64,000 bases of DNA from Saprospiraceae bacterium. GTDB lineage: Bacteria > Bacteroidota > Bacteroidia > Chitinophagales > Saprospiraceae. Below are positions 26,493-35,313 of this stretch, one piece after another. The translations under genes and the position numbers were made by a program. The stretch spans positions 248,001-312,000 of the forward strand of contig JADJWN010000021.1 of NCBI GenBank assembly GCA_016716335.1, read 5' to 3'. Position 1 is the first letter of the stretch, and each line of letters opens with the position of its first letter. The notes under the pieces are model-generated. The model did no database searches, was not told where the DNA came from, and saw only the letters and a program-made list of their open reading frames with translations.

Positions 26493-28523
26493 TCATTCCT
26501 CTTTTGATTCTACTTGTAAGCCGTTTCTAAATTGCATCAATATACTTTCGATATTCTTTAATGCATCATCGTCTATTGAAACTTTAGTTAAAGCCTTACT
26601 TACTGTCCATTTGTTTTCGGGACTGGTACATTCATTGGTTTCAATACTTTCATCTTTTATTTCCTTCTTTAAATTTTCAATGATTTTTTGGGTAGATTCC
26701 CAGAATACTTTATCTTTCTTTAATTGCTGTTCTTGTTTGCTTAATTTTTCCTGATGTTGCAATAGCCAAATATCAGAAATAAACTTAAAGGCCACTTCCT
26801 TTTCTTTGATGCTTCTCTGATTATCCGAAACATGACGCAAGTAATAGAACGTAAACCAAACAATATTTAAAATTGAACCGACGATGATCAATGAGACGAA
26901 CAGTAAATTATACTTATCAAAAGATGAATCGTGGTTTAGTAGGAGATAAATCATGCATGTTATCAACACAAATAATGCCACTCCACTCAATGAAATTAAA
27001 ATATGAATGAAATAATCTAAAAATTTCCTTTTATTCATACTATTAAAAAAGTTTGTCAAAAAAAGAAGTATCAGTAAAATAAGGCCAGCCAATATAAAAA
27101 ATATGAATCTTCCGATCTTATGTTTCCATAAGATTCCAACTCCAAGACTAAAAACCAAAGTCAATAATAAAATATCAAAATAACCTAAATTTTTGTAGTT
27201 ATTCACATCTTCAAAATTATTCATACCATAATATCCTATGATAAAGGTTGGCACCACAAACATTACCCCAAATAAAGTAAGAAGCGCCAGTTTTTTATTT
27301 TGCTCTTTAGATTCAAGAAGAGTAATATAGTTGTGAAGTTCCTGAATTTCCCTTTCAAGATTCGTAACATGATCTCTGATCCGCATTTGATCCTGAAGCA
27401 AATCATAGAGTTCGATTGCCTGATCCTGACCGGAAATCTCTCTGAAATATATTTTATTAACAAATCTTATGTATTCCTTAAACAAACTGCTTACATATTT
27501 ATCCACCTTATCTGTTCTGGCATTTCTGAGGTGAGAAATCTCAGTTACCTCATCGGCAAAATGTAACATAGAAGCCCTTTGCACCAGACACAATTCTACC
27601 ATCCTGAAATAAATAGTCCTCAAATGCGTGAGAAATACTTTCCGGGTATATTCATTGTTTTCCATCAGAGCTAAGAATGAATATCTCGTTACTCCATAAA
27701 GTGTGCCGTATTTTTGCCATCTCATATCGGTAGATGCATTCAACAAAGTATGACGCAATTCATCATTCTGACAGGTCGAATAATTTGAATCCAGAAATAA
27801 TATTTTATACCATTCCTCACTTAAAAACCATTTAGGTTCATTTTTAACTTTCTCTGCAATACTATCATTTCCAATCCAGCAAGTTACAAACATTCGGTCA
27901 TCAATCACGGGCTCAATTACCAGATTATTGGATGATGTAAAATCTTTCAGAAGCGTAGATATTATAATTGAGGGTTTCCAGGTATCATTCTCCTTAAAAT
28001 GTAAAAAATCTTCTGTCAATCCTTTCTGAGCTTCCATAAGCCCGGTAATTTTAATCATATGGGCAAGGCTGCCATTATTTTTTGTACCAGCTATACCATG
28101 CTCAAGGTCAAAATACGGTGGGTAAACTTTCCTACCCAGATCGTTGATCTTTCTAATGATATTAATACTATCCACCTCCTCATTAAGCAAATAAAAATTC
28201 AACACCCCTACACCTGTACTGTATAAATTCAATGATATTGAAAGAACATCCAACTCCACCCAATTATCCTCTCCGAAACAAATGCAATACTTTACCTTGG
28301 AGCTGATCATTAATTCCTTTCTTTCAAAATGCAGAATAATCCCATCATTCATTCCTTCGTCATATAGTGCTTCATGCACAAACTGATAAAAGTAATTTTT
28401 CTCATTGTAGAGTTCTCTTTTGTCCTGAGTTTTTTCGGGAAAAGATATTCTAATCCAATAACTTGATTTAGGAAGGTGGATTTTATTCAGGTCAACCTTT
28501 TCTGAAAAAATATTCTCCCTCAT
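26493..28523 (-). CDS. corA: CorA-like membrane protein, probable type III CRISPR effector
   Basis: 676 residues from ATG 28523, the first Met after the nuclease stop. A cytoplasmic domain (~1-400) is followed by a charged helix (DLLQDQMRIRDHVTNLEREI ... LHNYITLLESKEQNK) and a first membrane helix ending in IGYYGMNNF, the CorA-family GMN signature at about residue 431. Four further hydrophobic segments follow, then a charged coiled-coil tail. Ordinary CorA has two helices and ends soon after, so this is an extended form. It lies 117 bp before cmr1 and after the exonuclease gene on the same strand. CorA proteins at type III-B loci are reported as SAM-AMP-gated membrane effectors. That role here is inferred. 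Confidence 0.85.
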   Translation of the reverse strand: MRENIFSEKVDLNKIHLPKSSYWIRISFPEKTQDKRELYNEKNYFYQFVHEALYDEGMNDGIILHFERKELMISSKVKYCICFGEDNWVELDVLSISLNLYSTGVGVLNFYLLNEEVDSINIIRKINDLGRKVYPPYFDLEHGIAGTKNNGSLAHMIKITGLMEAQKGLTEDFLHFKENDTWKPSIIISTLLKDFTSSNNLVIEPVIDDRMFVTCWIGNDSIAEKVKNEPKWFLSEEWYKILFLDSNYSTCQNDELRHTLLNASTDMRWQKYGTLYGVTRYSFLALMENNEYTRKVFLTHLRTIYFRMVELCLVQRASMLHFADEVTEISHLRNARTDKVDKYVSSLFKEYIRFVNKIYFREISGQDQAIELYDLLQDQMRIRDHVTNLEREIQELHNYITLLESKEQNKKLALLTLFGVMFVVPTFIIGYYGMNNFEDVNNYKNLGYFDILLLTLVFSLGVGILWKHKIGRFIFFILAGLILLILLFLTNFFNSMNKRKFLDYFIHILISLSGVALFVLITCMIYLLLNHDSSFDKYNLLFVSLIIVGSILNIVWFTFYYLRHVSDNQRSIKEKEVAFKFISDIWLLQHQEKLSKQEQQLKKDKVFWESTQKIIENLKKEIKDESIETNECTSPENKWTVSKALTKVSIDDDALKNIESILMQFRNGLQVESKEE

Positions 28524-28566
28524 ATCAGAAAGAATCCATTTAAATGGAAAAGAGAATATATGATAA

Positions 28567-29148
28567 CTATTGCAATTCCTTGTCAAATCCATTACCCAAC
28601 AATTTATCCAAACAAATTTTTTCAGCTCTGGCATCTTCCAGTGCGTGATGATGCTTATGATCCGGCGTGATACCGGCATAATCAAATCTTTTAACATCCC
28701 TTTCATATCGGGACTCGGGTACTATCAACCCCTTCATTCTGAATACTGTCGCCAGATCAAAAGGTGCATAGAATACATTTTCAGGTATGCCAAAGGCACC
28801 CCCAAACAACTCACAAAACAACACCCAGTCATAGGCCAGTACATCTGCCCATATCTCCACAAGTGAAAATGATGAGAGCCATTCTGCCATTGCCTGCTTT
28901 ACCACCATTCGGTTTCCCTTTATTTTCCACCTTTGTCCATCCTGACTGAGGTACTCAGTGCTGCTACTGAATTCCAGCAATCTTATGACATGCTGTTCCA
29001 CCCATGGTGAAAGCTGAGAAGCATCAAAATCATTGAACTCAGCATAAAACCAGGCTGATTCATCTTTATAAAGCGCCAGAGAAATCAACGTGGTATCCTG
29101 ATGAAGTCCTGTAAACTCGGTGTCTAAAATAATGGAAGTAGCGTTCAA
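28567..29148 (-). CDS. DEDDh 3'-5' exonuclease, CRISPR-associated
   Basis: 193 residues. Exo I is LDTEFTG (Asp9, Glu11), Exo II is LAYDWVLF (Asp107) and Exo III is HHHALEDARAEK (His167, Asp172). All four acidic residues and the His are present. It is the first gene of the CRISPR operon, 43 bp before corA. In known CorA-type III loci this place is often taken by a DHH-family nuclease (NrN) that removes the signal. A DEDD enzyme here may degrade the messenger or small RNA. It could also be an ordinary DnaQ/oligoribonuclease-like protein recruited for RNA trimming. Confidence 0.85.
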   Translation of the reverse strand: MNATSIILDTEFTGLHQDTTLISLALYKDESAWFYAEFNDFDASQLSPWVEQHVIRLLEFSSSTEYLSQDGQRWKIKGNRMVVKQAMAEWLSSFSLVEIWADVLAYDWVLFCELFGGAFGIPENVFYAPFDLATVFRMKGLIVPESRYERDVKRFDYAGITPDHKHHHALEDARAEKICLDKLLGNGFDKELQ

Positions 29149-29433
29149 TTTAGAGGTTTTTGTTTTGTGGTCTCTTATAGTTTTGGTAAAATTAGTTTCG
29201 GTAAATATACGGTTTATTGAACAATAAATTCGATTTACCTACCCTAAAGTTCATTTTATAAAAAATTTTTTCACATATTTTATTTTGTAATATGTAAATA
29301 ATTTGTTAATCACATGATTAAAAAATGTTCTTTCCTTAAAATTTTTCAATCTGCTGAGAGGAATTTTTTTTCCTGCACAATTACCTGTTTTATTCATACC
29401 TTAGCCTGACAGGATTTTAAAACAACATAGCTT

Positions 29434-30747
29434 ATGCGCAGACTTTTCACTTTGAGCCTGATTATTACTTTAGTTGGCCAATACAATTTGATATTTTCCC
29501 AATCCCCCTACTCCACCGACATCGCTGCCTCTGCCTCTGCCATCAACGACAAGGTGGTCCAGTGGCGGCGTCATCTCCATCAGTACCCCGAACTCTCTAA
29601 CCGGGAGTATAATACCATGCGCTACATCGCTGCTCAACTCAGATATCTGCCGCTGAAAATTGATACAGGCATGGCATATACCGGTGTCGTGGCGGTCCTG
29701 GATACGGGCAAGCCGGGTCCTACTGTAGCCCTGAGAGCAGATACAGACGCATTGCCGGTGAGAGAACGGGTACCCCTACCCTTTGCCTCCAAAGTAGAAA
29801 CCGAGTATCTGGGACAGAAGGTGGGTGTCATGCATGCCTGCGGACATGACAGCCATGTAGCCATATTAATGGGAGCTGCGCATGTATTGTGCGGGATGAA
29901 AGACAGGCTCAAGGGCAAAATCGTCTTTGTATTCCAGCCTGCAGAAGAAGGCGCACCCATCGGCGAAGAAGGCGGTGCTGCCCTTATGGTAAAACAGGGT
30001 ATTATCGAAAAATATGGCATTGATGTGTTTTTTGGCTTACATATCTCCAGTGCACTGGATGTGGGTAAAATCACCTACAAACCCCAGGGACTGCTCGCAG
30101 CTGCCGATCAGTTTATCATCAAGGTAAAAGGCAAACAGACCCATGGATCAAGACCCTGGGATGGTGTGGATCCTATCGTGGCATCTGCTCAGATCATCAT
30201 GGGATTGCAGACCATCATCAGCCGGCAAACCGAACTGACCAAAGAAGCGGCAGTAATCTCCGTTGGTAAAATATCGGGAGGGGTGAGGAACAATATAATA
30301 CCGGAAGAAGTAGAAATGATTGGCACCATCCGCACATTAGATACCGAAATGCAGCGGATCATTCATGATAAAATACGAAAAACAGCCACCGCCATCGCTG
30401 AAAGTGCAGGTGCCAAGGCAGAGGTGAATATTATCACGGGATATCCCGTCACCTACAATAATCCCGAACTTACGGCAAGGATGATTCCTACATTATTCCA
30501 TACTGCCGGAGAAGATAACGTGAGGATTATCAATCCGATCACCGGGTCTGAAGATTTTTCATTTTTTGCACAGAAAGTGCCGGGCTTCTTCTTTTTTCTG
30601 GGTGGCAAACCATTGGATGTTTCGGTCTTTGACGCAGCTCCCCATCATACACCGGACTTTTACATTGACGAAAGCGGCTTCAACCTGGGAGTAAAGACAA
30701 TGGCACAGCTGGCGGTAGATTACCTTTTGCAACCGGCCAAAAATTAA
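29434..30747 (+). CDS. Secreted M20 family metallo-amidohydrolase
   Basis: 437 residues with a signal peptide (MRRLFTLSLIITLVGQYNLIFS). M20D features: WRRHLHQYPELSNREYNT at the start, ALRADTDALPV, the metal motif MHACGHDSH, PAEEGAPIGEEGG, the dimerisation-lid His in KQTHGSRPWDGVD and GSEDFSFFAQKVPG near the end. It probably hydrolyses N-acyl amino acids or peptides outside the cytoplasm; the substrate is unknown. The gene starts a plus-strand pair with the AstE-like gene, six bases downstream. The AT-rich 29149-29433 gap holds the divergent promoters of this gene and the CRISPR operon; I could not place them. Confidence 0.9.
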   Translation: MRRLFTLSLIITLVGQYNLIFSQSPYSTDIAASASAINDKVVQWRRHLHQYPELSNREYNTMRYIAAQLRYLPLKIDTGMAYTGVVAVLDTGKPGPTVALRADTDALPVRERVPLPFASKVETEYLGQKVGVMHACGHDSHVAILMGAAHVLCGMKDRLKGKIVFVFQPAEEGAPIGEEGGAALMVKQGIIEKYGIDVFFGLHISSALDVGKITYKPQGLLAAADQFIIKVKGKQTHGSRPWDGVDPIVASAQIIMGLQTIISRQTELTKEAAVISVGKISGGVRNNIIPEEVEMIGTIRTLDTEMQRIIHDKIRKTATAIAESAGAKAEVNIITGYPVTYNNPELTARMIPTLFHTAGEDNVRIINPITGSEDFSFFAQKVPGFFFFLGGKPLDVSVFDAAPHHTPDFYIDESGFNLGVKTMAQLAVDYLLQPAKN

Positions 30748-30753
30748 TCTGGC

Positions 30754-31713
30754 TTGACTCCTGACAGAATCATCGGAAAATATACCGGCGAATCTCCCGG
30801 ACCTCTATTTGTAGTCACTGCCGCCATGCATGGCAACGAACATGCCGGAGTGCGTGCACTGGAGCTCGTGTTCAAAATGCTGGAAGTCGAACCCGTCACT
30901 AATCCTGACTTTGTCTATCACGGCACCATGCTCGGCCTGACAGGTAATGTAAAGGCCTATACTGAAAAGAAAAGATACATCCATAAAGATATCAACAGAA
31001 GTTGGTTTCCGGAATATATTACCAATCTGAAAAAAGGACATATCCTCTATCCGGAAGATGAAGAAAAACTTCAGCTACTGGAATGTATTGAAAGCGAAAT
31101 CCACACCGGCAGGTATGATAAATTGATTCTGCTTGATCTCCACACCACTTCATCCGAAGGAGGAATCTTTTCCATTTGCACCGAAGATCCTGTAAGTATT
31201 CATTTAGCCAAAGGCTTGCATGCTCCGGTGGTAAGAGGATTGCTCAATGGTATACCAGGGACTACTCTGCACTATTTTATTACCGAAAATATGGGCATAG
31301 ACACACATGGTGTAGCATTTGAGGCCGGTCACCACGATGATCCCAAATCTATCAACAGGTCTATTGCTGCCATCATCAATTGTATGCGTACCATAGGAGC
31401 TGTGGATAGCCGGCATGTTGAAAATATTCACGATCAGCTCCTTTTGGATTACAGCAAAAACCTGCCCGCCATGGTCAATGTGATTTATAAATACACTGTC
31501 ACAGATAATGCAAAATGGCGAATGTTGCCCGGATATCAACATTTCATGAAAATAGAGGCAGGCGAAATTCTGGCATATGATCACGACAAAGCTGTCAAAG
31601 CTCCCTTTGCAGGAATGATACTTATGCCCTTGTATCAAAGCCAGGGAAGTGACGGATTTTTTATTGTGGAAGAATGTGAAGATTTGAATCAGGAATCAGG
31701 AATAGTGAATTAG
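30754..31713 (+). CDS. Succinylglutamate desuccinylase/aspartoacylase family protein
   Basis: 319 residues. Zinc ligands are in AAMHGNEHAGVRALE (HxxE) and LLDLHTTSSEGG (His). NVKAYTEKKRYIHKDINRSW holds the substrate-binding Asn/Arg of the AstE/ASPA family. The C-terminal beta domain (IEAGEILAYDHDKAVKAPFAG) is complete. It removes an acyl group from an N-acyl amino acid. Together with the M20 hydrolase just before it, N-acyl amino acid use is plausible. The start codon is TTG at 30754, since no ATG upstream fits. Imperfect GAATCAGGAATCAGGAATAG-type repeats follow the stop. Confidence 0.85.
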   Translation: MTPDRIIGKYTGESPGPLFVVTAAMHGNEHAGVRALELVFKMLEVEPVTNPDFVYHGTMLGLTGNVKAYTEKKRYIHKDINRSWFPEYITNLKKGHILYPEDEEKLQLLECIESEIHTGRYDKLILLDLHTTSSEGGIFSICTEDPVSIHLAKGLHAPVVRGLLNGIPGTTLHYFITENMGIDTHGVAFEAGHHDDPKSINRSIAAIINCMRTIGAVDSRHVENIHDQLLLDYSKNLPAMVNVIYKYTVTDNAKWRMLPGYQHFMKIEAGEILAYDHDKAVKAPFAGMILMPLYQSQGSDGFFIVEECEDLNQESGIVN

Positions 31714-31934
31714 GAATTGGGGTTTGGGAATGGGGATTTCTGGAAATGCGGGAGGGATTATCCATGAAAAATTATACAGACAAATGGACAGTCTTAAAAA
31801 GGACAAAATTTTTTGCAGACTGACAGAATCCGACACTTACAGGTTTATTAAGATGTTATATAAGGGATTCCAAAAACAGCTAATTTTGCATTCTTTATAG
31901 CAAGTGGCATCCTTAACTTAATAATTTTACGCTG

Positions 31935-32402
31935 ATGCAATTTATTTCTGAAAACACTATTGACCGGTTATTGGAGCTGTACGATAATGAAGATACTTTC
32001 AGTGAGCATTTGACCGTATTATTCAATGAGCAGCCTGTTGCAAAAAATTACCTGAGCGACGAAGAATTCAAACTCCTCACTCAGGATGAACTCTCCTTAC
32101 TTCATTACCTTTTTACAGTCATTTATCATGCAGCAAGGACTGTGCATGGTGTGATCAAACCTGTTACAGCCAAAGTACTGGAAGAAAATGAAGAGTCAAA
32201 CTGGGACAAATTCAATGGTCAGACTCAAAAATCTTTCAGCCGCAAACTGGATGTATTCTTTCAGGATTATCCGCAGGAAGACCTGCTGGCTTTGGTTGAG
32301 GACAGTATCACACCTGACGAAGAGGGTATCAGTCCGGTAGGTGCAGAAATCATATTTGTCAGTTGTAAATCATGGATTGACAGCCTGCATCAATCTGCAT
32401 AA
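31935..32402 (+). CDS. Small acidic helical protein, unknown function
   Basis: 155 residues, mostly helical and acidic (ENTIDRLLELYDNEDTFSEHL, DYPQEDLLALVEDSITPDEEG). Not recognised. No signal peptide or membrane helix. It stands alone on the plus strand, 221 bp after the AstE-like gene. A 250-nt gap with a candidate small RNA follows. Confidence 0.6.
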   Translation: MQFISENTIDRLLELYDNEDTFSEHLTVLFNEQPVAKNYLSDEEFKLLTQDELSLLHYLFTVIYHAARTVHGVIKPVTAKVLEENEESNWDKFNGQTQKSFSRKLDVFFQDYPQEDLLALVEDSITPDEEGISPVGAEIIFVSCKSWIDSLHQSA

Positions 32403-32582
32403 AATTATTTTCATACGGCTTATCATTCGATGCGCTTAGATTAGCAGCTAAGGATTATTATATTTTTTTATTTAATATATGAAAAGATTTTATTTAAAAA
32501 AAACTGCCGGATTGCCGCTTACAATTTAAAATTATTCATAATATGTTTTTCAGTCCTGTTTGGCACCCGGATTGTCATCTTT

Positions 32583-32598
32583 TGGCACAGTATTGGCA
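32583..32598 (+). promoter_or_regulatory. Sigma-54-like promoter
   Basis: TGGCACAGTATTGGCA: GG and GC are at the invariant -24 and -12 positions with 10 bases between, against the consensus TGGCACGNNNNTTGCA. Predicted start is about 32609. A second TGGCAC at 32570 lacks the GC. Confidence 0.45.
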
Positions 32599-32608
32599 AT
32601 AGTTAAGT

Positions 32609-32693
32609 CAGTTCAGATTTATTTAAGGGATACTTAAGCAAATTGTTACTCGAGACCGGTTTAAGGGGAATAAAACCGGTCTCATTTTTTTTT
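32609..32693 (+). ncRNA. Candidate ~85-nt small RNA
   Basis: Bounded by the sigma-54-like promoter and a strong terminator, with no open frame. It holds a small TTTAAG-GGATA-CTTAAG hairpin before the terminator stem. Unknown family. Confidence 0.4.
32652..32693 (+). terminator. Rho-independent terminator
   Basis: GAGACCGGTTT pairs with AAACCGGTCTC around TAAGGGGAATA, followed by nine T. Confidence 0.85.
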
Positions 32694-32790
32694 GCATAAA
32701 TACATATGATCAAGCAGAAATCCGTTGATGTCAATCAGCACTACTTCTGAAATTTCAAATCCAAATCAGAACTTCCTCTTCCCTTTTTCT

Positions 32791-33420
32791 TTAGATATCA
32801 GGCACCACAGCATCCGATGCCGGATAACCTACCGGCAGCAGGAGATATGGCTTTTCATTTTCAGGTCTCTCCAGTATTTCACACAGAAAATTCATAGGAC
32901 TTGGCGAATGTGTCAGTGTCACCAAACCTGCAAGATGTATCGCCGCTATCAAGAAGCCTGCCGCAATTCCGACGGATTCATTGACATAATAATTCTTCGT
33001 TTTATTCCCGGATTTATCCAGATTATAGCTCTTCTTAAAAATTACAATCAGCCATGGTGCTGTCTCCAGAAACTCCTTATGCCAGTCAGTATCCAATGGT
33101 GCCAGATCCCTGAGCCATTCCTCAGACATCCTGCCATGATAATTTTCATATTCTTCTTTTTCAGCGGCCATCCTGATTTTTCTTTTGATTTCAGGATTTT
33201 GCACTGCACAGAAGGTCCATGGCTGCTTATTGGCTCCGGAAGGAGCTGAAGCTGCCGTCATGACGATATTTCTGATCACAGATGCATCTACGGGATTATC
33301 TGAAAAATGGCGTACAGATCTCCTCGATGCCAATGTATCCCGGAAGGATTGGGAACCGGTCTGCACCTGGTCTGCGTCAGGAAAGTGATATTCCAACTTT
33401 TTAAATCCTTGCTTGTCCAC
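32791..33420 (-). CDS. Nitroreductase family flavoprotein
   Basis: 209 residues. FMN-binding signatures are SRRSVRHFSDNPVD (the R-R-S-x-R phosphate motif) and ASAPSGANKQPWTFCAVQ. A C-terminal LLLPVGYPASDAVVPDI and AAIHLAGLVTLTHSPSP are also typical. The closest subgroup by eye is the BluB/iodotyrosine-deiodinase-like branch, which has PSGAN-QPW. The reaction is NAD(P)H-dependent reduction or dehalogenation, substrate unknown. It stands alone on the minus strand. Confidence 0.87.
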   Translation of the reverse strand: MDKQGFKKLEYHFPDADQVQTGSQSFRDTLASRRSVRHFSDNPVDASVIRNIVMTAASAPSGANKQPWTFCAVQNPEIKRKIRMAAEKEEYENYHGRMSEEWLRDLAPLDTDWHKEFLETAPWLIVIFKKSYNLDKSGNKTKNYYVNESVGIAAGFLIAAIHLAGLVTLTHSPSPMNFLCEILERPENEKPYLLLPVGYPASDAVVPDI

Positions 33421-33596
33421 TGATAGACTGAATTTTACAGAGAGTTAAAAAATAAAGCAGAAATGCATACAAATACCGGCATTGTCTTTAAGGTATGATC
33501 CCGGTTCCATCATAGAGCTCCTGCCATTTCAATTTGAGCATTCAAGTAAAATTTCAAAAAACTGACCCGGAAGATTCCGACCGAAATCCGTCATTC

Positions 33597-34298
33597 TTAC
33601 AGATCTCCAAGCTGCGGTCGGAGCAATATTTCTTCTACTACCGCCGAAGGTCCGGTATCAATGGCAGCCCAGATCATTTTGGCGATATCCTCTGCTTCCA
33701 TAAGCCTTTCATGAGGCAAATCCACCCCTGCCCATGAATCAGACCACGTAGCACCCGGCAATACAGCAGTCACTTTGATTCCTTTACTTTTCAATTCTTC
33801 TCTGAGCACTTTACTGAATCCCAGCAATGCAAACTTTGAAATACTGTAAGAGCCCCCGTTTGGGTAGGCAAAAAGACTGGCCACACTGCACATATTAAAT
33901 ATATGACCGGAACCCCTTTGTATCATATGTGGCAGCAGAGCTCTGGCAAGATGGTAGGCACTGTAAAGATTGGTGTCAATCATTTTCTCCAATGCGCCCT
34001 CCTGCTCATCCACCAATGAGCCTCCGATATAAATCCCGGCATTATTGACCAATACATCCACCTGCCCCATGTGATCCAGCACTTCTGTGGCAAATCTCTG
34101 TACCTCCTCTCTGACACTGACATCCACGCTGCTGATGTAAATATCCACCTCCGGAAATCTGGTTTCGATTTCATTCATCAGAGCTAACAATGCCTCTTCG
34201 CCCCTTGCACATAGAGCAAGGTTGACTCCTTTGGAGGCCAGCATCAATGCCACGGCCTTTCCCAATCCTTTGGAAGCACCTGTGATTACAGCATTCAT
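33597..34298 (-). CDS. Short-chain dehydrogenase/reductase
   Basis: 233 residues from ATG 34298 (MNAVITGASKGLGKAVAL), which starts right at the Rossmann strand. The longer frame adds only MYHKLYH. Motifs: TGASKGLG, VNNAGIYIGG (NNAG), Ser in CSVASLFAYPNGG and YSISKFALLGF (YxxxK catalytic pair). A classical NAD(P)-dependent SDR with unknown substrate, resembling 3-ketoacyl-ACP reductase-like SDRs. It is separated by about 180 bp from the nitroreductase gene on the same strand. Confidence 0.9.
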   Translation of the reverse strand: MNAVITGASKGLGKAVALMLASKGVNLALCARGEEALLALMNEIETRFPEVDIYISSVDVSVREEVQRFATEVLDHMGQVDVLVNNAGIYIGGSLVDEQEGALEKMIDTNLYSAYHLARALLPHMIQRGSGHIFNMCSVASLFAYPNGGSYSISKFALLGFSKVLREELKSKGIKVTAVLPGATWSDSWAGVDLPHERLMEAEDIAKMIWAAIDTGPSAVVEEILLRPQLGDL

Positions 34299-34563
34299 AT
34301 GATAAAGTTTATGATACAAAAATACACAAGTTCATGCCTGCTTGTATTTACAATTGTCAATCCGTAGCAACTTTACACATATCAATACAGTAAACAAGCT
34401 GAAGGAAAGATACTCAATGATTCTCTGTCGGATCAAAAAGGTCATTTTATCCTCTTATCCTGTGAACTTCATCTAAACAATACCTGACTAATGGAATCAA
34501 AAAGCTATTTTTGAACCTTATTTCTATAAAAGTATTCCTTAGAGTAGAACAGGATTTTTCCAC

Positions 34564-35313
34564 ATGCTTGATATTAAATTATTTTATCATTTCGGCAGTT
34601 TTGTTTTGTGGCAGAAGCAGATTTTCAGCAGGCCCGAAAACGGACGCATGTACTACAAAGAGACCATAAGGCAGATGTATGACATTGGTATCGGATCATT
34701 GGCCATTGTTTTTCTGATATCCATATTTATCGGAGCGGTGACGGCGGTACAATTTTCCTACCAGATGGAAGGCACTCTGGTACCACCTTATTACATAGGA
34801 TATATAGTGCGGGATATGACTATTATTGAGTTGGCACCCACCATCACCTCCCTGGTACTGGCAGGTAAAGTAGGCAGTAATATGGCCGCAGAAATCGGGG
34901 GAATGCGCCAGAAAGAGCACATTGATGCCATGGAAATCATGGGGGTAAACACTTCAGCCTTTCTGGTGATGCCGAGATTGATTGCTGCCGTACTGATGGT
35001 GCCTGTATTGGTCTGTGCCGCCGCTTTCATAGGTATCATGGGGGCATATATCGCCAGCGTACCCACAGGACTTTTTTCATCGGCGGATTTCATCAAAGGG
35101 GTCAGGTCATTTTTTGATTCCTACAATGTATTTATGATGCTGGTAAAGGCCTTTGTTTTCGGTTATATACTGACTGCCGTTTCCTGCTATCAGGGGTATT
35201 TTGTCAAAGGCGGAAGTATAGAGCTCGGAGCTGCAAGTACCCGGGCAGTGGTGTACAGCAATATATTGATACTTTTGGCCGATTATATCATCGCTTTAGT
35301 ACTTACCGCATGA
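34564..35313 (+). CDS. mlaE: MlaE/YrbE-type lipid ABC transporter permease
   Basis: 249 residues, the normal length of MlaE proteins. Hydrophobic helices and typical segments: IGAVTAVQFSYQME, ELAPTITSLVLAGKVGSNMAAEIGGMRQKEHIDAMEIMGVN (the MlaE signature region) and VMPRLIAAVLMVP. It forms the membrane part of an importer or exporter that moves phospholipid between inner and outer membrane. The stop overlaps the ATPase start by four bases. No MCE protein gene is in this window. Confidence 0.92.
   Translation: MLDIKLFYHFGSFVLWQKQIFSRPENGRMYYKETIRQMYDIGIGSLAIVFLISIFIGAVTAVQFSYQMEGTLVPPYYIGYIVRDMTIIELAPTITSLVLAGKVGSNMAAEIGGMRQKEHIDAMEIMGVNTSAFLVMPRLIAAVLMVPVLVCAAAFIGIMGAYIASVPTGLFSSADFIKGVRSFFDSYNVFMMLVKAFVFGYILTAVSCYQGYFVKGGSIELGAASTRAVVYSNILILLADYIIALVLTA

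Noticed and set aside
32570..32585. First TGGCAC motif as a sigma-54 promoter
   Set aside because: The base pair at -12 is GT, not GC; the next motif at 32583 fits better.
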